A DNA stretch of 30,574 nucleotides, from positions 1 to 30,574 of the forward strand of contig CAMOCH010000005.1 in the NCBI GenBank assembly GCA_946610655.1. The letters run 5' to 3'. The position numbers and the translations under genes are program-made. Source of the DNA: an uncultured Clostridia bacterium. GTDB lineage: Bacteria; Bacillota; Clostridia; Christensenellales; UBA1242. The notes below the pieces were generated by a model that worked only from the letters and a program-made list of their open reading frames with translations, was not told where the DNA came from and did not search any database. The stretch's first letter is position 1; the number at the start of each line of letters is the position of its first letter. Positions 7,507 through 13,975 of the stretch are shown piece after piece.

Positions 7507-9015
7507 ATGAAAAAGAAAAATTTTTTGATATTTGGGTTAATCATAATTGTTATTGCTGCAATTATTGTTCCAACAGTTGTTTTCAATCTAAATAAAACAA
7601 AAAGTTTGAACCAAATTAGTAAAAATCTTTCAACTTATGCAATAGATGCCAAATTTACAAGTTCAAACACTATTGTTGCAACAGAAAGCATTGATTATAT
7701 TAACAGCACAGGAGTTAGTCTTAAAGAGATTTGTTTACATTTATATCCAAGGGCTTTTCGTCAAGATGCAAAAATAAGACCATACACAAATTTAAACAAG
7801 GCCAGTTGTTTTCCAAAAGGAGAAAGTTTTGGTGATATATTAATAGATAAAGTCAATATTAATGGAAATTCTGCAAATTTTGTGTTTGCTGGTGAGGATG
7901 AAGATATTTTGCAAATTAATTTAAGTGATGATTTGAGTTATAAAAGCAGAATTCAAATTGATATTGATTTTATGCTAACGATTCCAACATGTGTGCACAG
8001 GTTTGGGTGCTATAATGGCATTATAAATCTCGCAAACTGGTATCCAATTGTTTGTTATTATGGAGCAAATGGCTTTGATTTGTCACCATATTATTCAACA
8101 GGAGACCCATTTGTTAGTGATTGTGCAAATTATAATGTTAATATTCAATATCCTGCTGAGTATGAATGTTTTGGAACTGGTGAACAAACTCAAAATGTTG
8201 AAGATAAATTTAAAATTTCGAATTTTTCTGCAATTGTTGTTAGGGATTTTGCACTTTTTTTAACAAATAAGGCATCTTATGAAACAAAAAATGTGGATAA
8301 AACTGCAATAACATATGTTGGATATGATGGAGATAATAATATTTCTAACAATTTGGAAATATCTGCAAAAGCTGTTCAATACTTTAGCAAAACTTTTGGC
8401 AAGTATCCATATTCATCACTTATTGTGGCAAAATCTTCATTTTTGCAAGGTGGTATGGAATATCCAAATTTGGTGATTATTAGTGATAGTTTGGTTGAAC
8501 AAGAAGAATTAAATAAGGTTATTGTGCACGAAATTGCTCATCAATGGTGGTATGGTGTTGTTGGCAACAACCAGGTTACAGAAGCTTTTTTAGATGAGAG
8601 TTTGGCAGAGTATTCAACGTGCTTATTTTTTGAAGAGCATTCAGAATATGGAGAAGAGTATGGAGAATTAATTAAAGATGCTATTGCCAGTTATCTTATT
8701 TATGTTGATGTTATAAGCAGTTTAAATGGAAAAGTTCATACAGCAATGAATTTGCGTGTGAATGAATATTTAACCGAGTATGAATATACCTATATGATAT
8801 ATGTTAGAGGTGTTATTATGTTTGACAGTCTTAGAGAAGCTGTTGGCAGAGATAAATTAATCAAGGCACTAAAGAAATATTATCAAAAATATTCATATGC
8901 TGTTGCAAATGCATCAGATTTTATAGGTGTTATGAAATCGGTGTGTCATGGTGATTTGGATAACTTTTTTGCAGGTTGGATAAATGGTTCAAATGTTGTT
9001 GGTTACACAAATTAA
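7507..9015 (+). CDS. Membrane-anchored M1-family (gluzincin) aminopeptidase
   Basis: The 502-residue protein starts with a basic stretch and one membrane helix (about 6-27), so the catalytic part is probably outside the cell. The zinc motif is HEIAH (341-345) with the third ligand Glu364 in FLDESLAEY, the HExxH-18-E spacing of M1 peptidases. Upstream lies QGGMEYPN, the equivalent of the GxMEN substrate-binding motif. The N-terminal part (about 35-250) corresponds to the M1 beta-sandwich domain. It is shorter than classical M1 enzymes (about 600-850) because the C-terminal helical domain is short, as in other small bacterial members. GGGAG sits five bases before the ATG. It probably trims extracellular peptides; the substrate is unknown. 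Confidence 0.88.
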   Translation: MKKKNFLIFGLIIIVIAAIIVPTVVFNLNKTKSLNQISKNLSTYAIDAKFTSSNTIVATESIDYINSTGVSLKEICLHLYPRAFRQDAKIRPYTNLNKASCFPKGESFGDILIDKVNINGNSANFVFAGEDEDILQINLSDDLSYKSRIQIDIDFMLTIPTCVHRFGCYNGIINLANWYPIVCYYGANGFDLSPYYSTGDPFVSDCANYNVNIQYPAEYECFGTGEQTQNVEDKFKISNFSAIVVRDFALFLTNKASYETKNVDKTAITYVGYDGDNNISNNLEISAKAVQYFSKTFGKYPYSSLIVAKSSFLQGGMEYPNLVIISDSLVEQEELNKVIVHEIAHQWWYGVVGNNQVTEAFLDESLAEYSTCLFFEEHSEYGEEYGELIKDAIASYLIYVDVISSLNGKVHTAMNLRVNEYLTEYEYTYMIYVRGVIMFDSLREAVGRDKLIKALKKYYQKYSYAVANASDFIGVMKSVCHGDLDNFFAGWINGSNVVGYTN

Positions 9016-9040
9016 AATGCTTTATTTTTAAGCAAAAATA

Positions 9041-9049
9041 TGTTAAAAT
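9041..9049 (+). promoter_or_regulatory. Extended -10 promoter of walJ, predicted leaderless
   Basis: TGT-TAAAAT (9041-9049) is an extended -10 element. The -35 region (9021-9026, TTTATT) is poor. Six bases lie between the -10 and the ATG at 9056, so +1 would be the A of the ATG; there is no ribosome binding site. Confidence 0.6.
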
Positions 9050-9055
9050 GCTCGT

Positions 9056-9841
9056 ATGAAAGTTACAAATCTATCATCTGGCAGCAAGGGTAATTGCACT
9101 TTTGTTTGTACAGATAAAACAAAAGTATTGATTGATATTGGTATAAACTATAAATTATTGTCTCAAAGCCTTGCTGAAATTGGTGAAAAACCAGAAAATA
9201 TTGATGCAATACTTATAACTCATGAGCACAGTGACCATATTGCAGGGCTTGAATGTTTTGTAAACAAAAATAAAGATGTTCATATTTTTGCACATAATCT
9301 TGTTAAAGAAGAGATATTAAAAAAATCTCCAGCGCTATCACAAAATGTATTTATTACATTTGAATACGGCAATAATTTTTCAGTTGGAGATTTTAGTGTG
9401 CACCCTATGGAAAATTTTCATGATAGCAAAAGTTGTGCAAGTTTTATTTTATCAGCTGGTGGTGGAGCACTTGGTGTATGCACAGATCTTGGAATAATAA
9501 CTGACAACCAAGTTGACATGCTGTCTAGATGTAAAGTGGTTTATATTGAATGCAATCATGATATTAATATGCTTGCAAACTGCAGATATCCCAAAATATT
9601 AAAAACCAGAATAAGTGGAAAATTTGGACATCTCTCAAATGACCAATGTGCAACAGCTTGCGTTAAATTTGCCCAAAATCAAACAAAAGTTATTGTGCTT
9701 TCTCACATTTCAGAAAACAGTAATACTCCTGAAATAGCATATTCAAGAGTTGCTGAAGAGTTGGAGCTTGCAAATCAAAAAAATGTACTGCTTTTGCTTG
9801 CATATCAAAATAAAGTTGGAAAAACAATAACAATAAATTAA
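9056..9841 (+). CDS. walJ: WalJ/YycJ-like metallo-beta-lactamase hydrolase
   Basis: The 261-residue protein has the start typical of YycJ (LSSGSKGNCTFV), then LIDIG and the zinc motif HEHSDH (56-61), followed by HDSKSC and the later histidine region GHLSND. YycJ/WalJ is a cytoplasmic hydrolase with 5'-3' exonuclease activity; in Bacillus it lies beside the WalRK two-component system and affects cell-wall and DNA metabolism. Here no walRK genes are adjacent, so the genomic link is lost. It seems to be transcribed from its own leaderless promoter after the M1 peptidase gene. Confidence 0.85.
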   Translation: MKVTNLSSGSKGNCTFVCTDKTKVLIDIGINYKLLSQSLAEIGEKPENIDAILITHEHSDHIAGLECFVNKNKDVHIFAHNLVKEEILKKSPALSQNVFITFEYGNNFSVGDFSVHPMENFHDSKSCASFILSAGGGALGVCTDLGIITDNQVDMLSRCKVVYIECNHDINMLANCRYPKILKTRISGKFGHLSNDQCATACVKFAQNQTKVIVLSHISENSNTPEIAYSRVAEELELANQKNVLLLLAYQNKVGKTITIN

Positions 9842-9899
9842 CAATTTGGCATAAAAACATAAATTAAATTTAAATTTTTACAATATAAGTGGGAGAAAT

Positions 9900-10943
9900 A
9901 TGGAAAATCAAAACTTATTGAACAAAAAGAAAACCTTTGACATTTTTGATGGAGCACTTGCGTGTCTAGTTTTTGTGATTTTGGAATTTGTTTTTTCTCT
10001 TGCAATTTCATATATTCCAAGAAGTGGAGCAATTAATACTGTTTTAACTGTAATTTTGGAATTGTTGTTTGTTGCAGCAAGCTTTAGTGTTGTTTTATTT
10101 AGAAATAAAGATATTTATAAATCAACAACATTGAATAAGAAATTTAATGGAAAAATTGTGCTTTTTGCTCTTGCGATTGCTGGTATTAGCATTATTGCTT
10201 TTTCAAGACTTACAAGTGGGTTTATTATGCTTATGGAAAAGTTTGGTTACCAAGGAGTTCTTGGTGACACCAATGTTTCAAACTTTGGTTTGTATGTGCT
10301 TAGCATAATAACTGTATGTGTTGTTCCTGCATTTTGCGAAGAACTTTTGTTTAGGGGAGTTGTTTTAAACAGCTTTCGTGGTCTTAACAAATGGATTGGA
10401 ATAATAGTAAGTGGATTTTTGTTTATGCTTATGCATGGAAACCCTGACCAAACAGTCCATCAATTGCTCCTTGGAATTATTCTTGGTTATATTGCATGGG
10501 AAACAAAAAATATTTGGGTTACAATGCTCATTCATTTCTTTAATAACTTTATTGCAATAACAATAACTTTTATAACTCAGGTTAGTGGAAACACTGGTTC
10601 GTCAGAAACAGGAGAGATAACTTCTTCTGCAATTGCAGTAACTTTAATAACCGGAATTTTATTTGCTGTGGCTGGTGTTGTTGCAATAATTTACATAACA
10701 AAATACATCAAAAAGCAAAGTGAAAAAGTTAACCAAAACAAAGTGCAAGTTACTGTTAATAGTGATAACGCATCAGAAACCATTGAAGCAGAAATAACAA
10801 ACGTAGAGCAACCTGTTGATGAATTATCACAAGAAAAACCAAATAGATATAAAGTTTTGGCGACCATTGCAACCTATGGAATTTTTATTATCTATTTTGC
10901 ATATCAATGGATTAAGTGGTTAATTGTTGGTTTTGGTGGTTAA
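9900..10943 (+). CDS. CPBP-family intramembrane metalloprotease
   Basis: The 347-residue polytopic protein has the glutamic-type intramembrane protease motifs of the CPBP (Abi/CAAX protease) family: EELLFRG (Glu147, Glu148, Arg152), MLMHGN (His179) and HFFNN (His212 with Asn215 and Asn216). About eight membrane helices are predicted, one of them near the C-terminus (about 320-340) after a long polar segment (about 267-318) that is unusual for the family. GGGAG lies close before the ATG. Bacterial members cut membrane proteins or peptides, and some give bacteriocin immunity; nothing nearby points to a substrate. Confidence 0.88.
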   Translation: MENQNLLNKKKTFDIFDGALACLVFVILEFVFSLAISYIPRSGAINTVLTVILELLFVAASFSVVLFRNKDIYKSTTLNKKFNGKIVLFALAIAGISIIAFSRLTSGFIMLMEKFGYQGVLGDTNVSNFGLYVLSIITVCVVPAFCEELLFRGVVLNSFRGLNKWIGIIVSGFLFMLMHGNPDQTVHQLLLGIILGYIAWETKNIWVTMLIHFFNNFIAITITFITQVSGNTGSSETGEITSSAIAVTLITGILFAVAGVVAIIYITKYIKKQSEKVNQNKVQVTVNSDNASETIEAEITNVEQPVDELSQEKPNRYKVLATIATYGIFIIYFAYQWIKWLIVGFGG

Positions 10944-10957
10944 CATATTTAAATAGC

Positions 10958-10981
10958 AATTCATAAATTATATTATGAATT
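10958..10981 (+). repeat. Perfect inverted repeat over the start of the M14-TadA gene
   Basis: AATTCATAA (10958-10966) and TTATGAATT (10973-10981) are exact 9-bp arms around a 6-bp spacer. The right arm contains the ATG (10975-10977). A partial -35 (TTAACA, 10940-10945) and -10 (TAAATT, 10964-10969) with 18-bp spacing would overlap it and leave five bases before the ATG. It could be an operator, or in a longer transcript a hairpin masking the start. In such AT-rich DNA a chance origin is possible. Confidence 0.4.
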
Positions 10982-12282
10982 ATAACCAACTACAAAAATT
11001 TTTGAAAAAACTTGATAAAAATAAATTTAGTATAAAAATAATTGGAAAAACATGGATGGGTAAAAACATATATGCTGTTTTATATGAAAAGAACCCATCT
11101 TTTTTGTGGTCAATATTGTCGGCAGGAATTCATGCGAGAGAAAACCTTTCTTGCAACTTAATTTGTCATCAAATTATGCAATTAAATAAGCAAAACATAG
11201 ATTTGAAATGTAATATTGCGTTTTTACCAATGATTAACCCTGATGGAATTGAAATTTGCTTGCGAAAAACGCAAAATTTTAATAAAAAATGGCAAAAAAG
11301 ACTGAAAAATATATTAAAAAATCAAAATAATTGCATGTTTAAAGCAAATTTCAGGGGCGTTGATTTAAATAACAATTTTGATGCAAATTGGCAAAACCAA
11401 TACACTAAAGTGGCGTCACCATGCTCGCATGGATATTATGGTAAAAAACCTTTTAGTGAAAAAGAGAGCAGAGCTGTGGCTGAATTCACCAAAAAAATTA
11501 GTCCCTTTATCACAATAAGTTATCATTTAAAGGGTGAAGAAATTTATTATGATTTTTTTCAAACTGGTAGATTAAGACAGCGTGATAAAAAAATTGCTGA
11601 AATTTTTGGGTATAGCACCGGTTATCAAATTAAGAGCACTGAAAACTTTAGCAGTGGTGGGTATAAAGATTGGTGCGTTCAAAAAATGAAAATTCCTGCT
11701 CTTACTATTGAGCTTGGTGATGACAATTTTAGTCATCCGTTTCCTGCAACTGAATTTAAACAAATTTTGCAAAAAAATCAGGGCATTTTTGATTGCCTAA
11801 ATAAGTCTCTTTTGGTGTATAATATGTTTGAGGAAAAATTGATGGAAGAAAAATTTATGACCGAGGCTCTTTGCCTTGCAAAAATTGCGTATAAAAAAGA
11901 TGAAGTGCCAATTGGTGCAGTTGTTGTGAAAGATGGAAAGATTATTGCAAAGGCATATAATCAAAGGGAGCACGGAGACGCTACCAAGCATGCTGAAATT
12001 ATTGCAATATCAAAAGCGTGCAAAAAACTTAAAGATTTTAGACTTGTTGACTGCGACATTTATGTTACACTGGAGCCTTGCACAATGTGTATGGGAGCAA
12101 TACTAAATGCAAGAATAAAAAATTTGTATTTTGGTGCATATGCAAACAAACAAAATGTTTTGTCTTCAGAAGAAATTAATGAGAGATCTGGTTTAAATCA
12201 CAAAACAAACATAACCGGTGGAGTTTTAAAACAAGATTGTGAAAATTTGGTAAAACAATATTTTGCAGAAAAAAGAAAATAA
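10975..12282 (+). CDS. tadA: M14 zinc carboxypeptidase fused to tRNA adenosine deaminase TadA
   Basis: One 435-residue frame holds two unrelated enzymes. Residues 1-285 are an M14 carboxypeptidase-like domain of the gamma-D-Glu-DAP peptidase kind: zinc ligands HARE (His53, Glu56), INPDG (88-91), RGVDLNNNF (128-136), YHLKGE (His184) and the catalytic Glu246 in TIELGDD. Residues 290-435 are a complete TadA: PIGAVVV, the catalytic HAE (His339, Glu341) and PCTMC (Cys369, Cys372). TadA converts A34 to inosine in tRNA-Arg(ACG) and is usually essential. The junction has no linker: TadA begins at Met290, the usual TadA start. There is no ribosome binding site at 10975, but GAGG (11830-11833) precedes ATG 11842 by eight bases, so TadA may also be made alone. 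No signal peptide is seen. A sequencing indel joining two genes cannot be excluded without reads. Confidence 0.85.
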   Translation: MNYNQLQKFLKKLDKNKFSIKIIGKTWMGKNIYAVLYEKNPSFLWSILSAGIHARENLSCNLICHQIMQLNKQNIDLKCNIAFLPMINPDGIEICLRKTQNFNKKWQKRLKNILKNQNNCMFKANFRGVDLNNNFDANWQNQYTKVASPCSHGYYGKKPFSEKESRAVAEFTKKISPFITISYHLKGEEIYYDFFQTGRLRQRDKKIAEIFGYSTGYQIKSTENFSSGGYKDWCVQKMKIPALTIELGDDNFSHPFPATEFKQILQKNQGIFDCLNKSLLVYNMFEEKLMEEKFMTEALCLAKIAYKKDEVPIGAVVVKDGKIIAKAYNQREHGDATKHAEIIAISKACKKLKDFRLVDCDIYVTLEPCTMCMGAILNARIKNLYFGAYANKQNVLSSEEINERSGLNHKTNITGGVLKQDCENLVKQYFAEKRK

Positions 12283-12286
12283 ATAA

Positions 12287-12309
12287 GCGCCAAAATTTGG
12301 CGTTTTTTT
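12287..12309 (+). terminator. Intrinsic terminator after the M14-TadA gene
   Basis: CGCCAAA (12288-12294) pairs with TTTGGCG (12296-12302), followed by a T run. Confidence 0.85.
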
Positions 12310-12322
12310 ATATTTAAAAAAT

Positions 12323-12351
12323 TTGACAATTATTTATAAAATAATTAAAAT
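12323..12351 (+). promoter_or_regulatory. Sigma-A promoter of the glmU-like/pth/mfd operon, predicted leaderless
   Basis: Consensus TTGACA (12323-12328), 17-bp spacer, TAAAAT (12346-12351), then six bases to the ATG at 12358. No Shine-Dalgarno sequence is present. Confidence 0.75.
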
Positions 12352-12357
12352 AAAAAT

Positions 12358-13422
12358 ATGAGTATGTATGAAATAATTGAAGAAACACAAACAGCAACCG
12401 AAAAAACACAAAGTGGTGCAAGTAATGTTGACACCATTGTGCTTTTGGTTGATGATTTTCAAAATTTTGGTAAAAAAAGTTATGATATAAACATTTTGGG
12501 TGCAAGCATGTTTAATTGGGTGGTGAGAAGTGCACCAAGTGCAGCAGTTCTTGTTAACTATAATGAAGACGATGATTTGCTTCAAACAATTCGACCTATG
12601 CTTAAAAATGCAGAATATACACTTGTTTTATTTAGTGACACACCACTTATCACAAAAGCAGGGGTCAAAGAAATTATTGATTATGCTGTGCAAAAAGATT
12701 TACCAGTGTGCAAGTTTGAGCGTGCATATATGTTCAAAACAGAATATTTAAAAAATGCACAAGCAGTTTATGCAATGAGCACACATGATGTGCAAGCAAA
12801 AGAACTTGTGAAAATTGATAGTATTGATAAACTTGTTTTTGCGCAAAAAGTGCTTAGTGAAAGAATTGCGAAATATCATTTGTCAAATGGTGTAGTTTTA
12901 ACAAATCCACAAAATACATATATTGACTGCACTGTTTCTATTGATGCAGGAGCTGTGATTGAACCATTTGTTAAACTTGAAGGAACAACCACAATTGGAG
13001 CAAACAGCAAAATTTGCTCAAACTCTGTTATTATTGATAGCAAAATTGATGAACATGTTATTGTTAAAAATTCTTGCAATATTGTTAGCTCTGCTGTTAA
13101 TGATAATGCAATTATTGGCAATAATTGTGTTATTATGAATAAATCTGTTGTTGGAGAAGAGTCTATAATTTCTGCAGGTGCAAACATAACAAACTCAACA
13201 ACAAACAAAGATTGCAAAATTGGAGAAATGGCTTTGCTTATCAACACAAAACTTGCAACAAACGTAACCATTTGTGCTGCTGCAAAATGTATTGGCAGTG
13301 ATATTAGTGATGTTAAAGTTGGCTCAGGGGCAACAATAGGTGAAGGTTCTGCTATTCTTGCAGGAGCATACATAAAGCAAGATGTTTCTGTTCCTGCATT
13401 CACAAACATAAAAGGAAATTAA
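12358..13422 (+). CDS. GlmU-like protein with degenerate active sites
   Basis: The 354 residues have the shape of GlmU: a shortened nucleotidyltransferase-like part, a linker ending NGVVLTNPQNTYID, and a left-handed beta-helix of hexapeptide repeats (about 187-350). LVLFSDTPLIT (89-99) matches the GlmU LVLxGDxPLIT strand. The N-terminal signature LAAGxGTRM with the metal and UTP contacts is replaced by LLVDDFQNFGKK. The acetyltransferase motif with the catalytic His and the NYDG region is not visible. GlmU normally makes UDP-GlcNAc for the cell wall; this copy probably does neither reaction in the usual way. Its place just before pth and mfd is where glmU often stands in Firmicutes. It could be a structural or regulatory pseudoenzyme, with true GlmU elsewhere. 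The pth ATG follows its stop codon after one base. Confidence 0.75.
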   Translation: MSMYEIIEETQTATEKTQSGASNVDTIVLLVDDFQNFGKKSYDINILGASMFNWVVRSAPSAAVLVNYNEDDDLLQTIRPMLKNAEYTLVLFSDTPLITKAGVKEIIDYAVQKDLPVCKFERAYMFKTEYLKNAQAVYAMSTHDVQAKELVKIDSIDKLVFAQKVLSERIAKYHLSNGVVLTNPQNTYIDCTVSIDAGAVIEPFVKLEGTTTIGANSKICSNSVIIDSKIDEHVIVKNSCNIVSSAVNDNAIIGNNCVIMNKSVVGEESIISAGANITNSTTNKDCKIGEMALLINTKLATNVTICAAAKCIGSDISDVKVGSGATIGEGSAILAGAYIKQDVSVPAFTNIKGN

Positions 13423-13423
13423 A

Positions 13424-13975
13424 ATGAAAATAGTATTAGGCCTTGGAAACATTGGTAAAGAATATGAAAAAACCAACCATAACGTTGGTTTTTTGGTTGT
13501 GGATAAAGTTCTTGCAAAATTGGGAATTTCTAAACACAAAGAAATGTGCAATGGTATTGTTTATGAAGCAAATATTGATGGCGAAAAAGTGTATTTTGTT
13601 AAGCCAACAACCTATATGAACAACAGTGGAATGTGCCTTTCTAGCGTTCTTTCTAAACTTAACGCAAATTTGTCAGACTGCTTGATTGTTGTTGACGACA
13701 TTGACCTTCCTGTAGGCAGTGTAAGAATAAGAAAAACCGGTTCAGCAGGCACCCACAACGGGCTTAGAAGTTTGGTTAGTTTGTGTGGTCAAGACTTTGC
13801 AAGGATAAGAGTTGGTATTGATAAACCAATTAATGGTGACTTAATTTCTCATGTGCTTGGCAAAATGCCAAAGAGTGAAGAATTTGAAAATTCTATTGAA
13901 AAAGCAGTTGATGCTGTGATAGAATATGTGCATGGAGCATCACTTGATGCTATCATGCAAAAATATAATGGCTAA
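13424..13975 (+). CDS. pth: Peptidyl-tRNA hydrolase
   Basis: This cytoplasmic enzyme releases tRNA from peptidyl-tRNA that has dropped off the ribosome. The 183 residues show the family start (LGLGNIGKEYEKTNHNVGF) with Asn9 and catalytic His19, then KPTTYMNNSG (Asn67), VVDDIDLP (Asp92) and GTHNGLRS (Asn112). Length is normal. The ATG comes one base after the stop of the glmU-like gene, with AAAGGA just upstream inside that gene. Its end overlaps or abuts mfd, giving a tight three-gene operon. Confidence 0.97.
   Translation: MKIVLGLGNIGKEYEKTNHNVGFLVVDKVLAKLGISKHKEMCNGIVYEANIDGEKVYFVKPTTYMNNSGMCLSSVLSKLNANLSDCLIVVDDIDLPVGSVRIRKTGSAGTHNGLRSLVSLCGQDFARIRVGIDKPINGDLISHVLGKMPKSEEFENSIEKAVDAVIEYVHGASLDAIMQKYNG

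Noticed and set aside
9018..9036. TGCTT...AAGCA hairpin as a terminator after the M1 peptidase gene
   Set aside because: Only five pairs with a seven-base loop, and the stem is followed by A, not T, on the coding strand.
12876..13409. 177-residue open frame antisense to the glmU-like gene
   Set aside because: It mirrors the hexapeptide repeats of the sense gene, has no ribosome binding site and no recognisable protein features.
13926..13967. Mfd start at 13926
   Set aside because: It would overlap pth by 50 bases without a ribosome binding site and adds residues foreign to Mfd.
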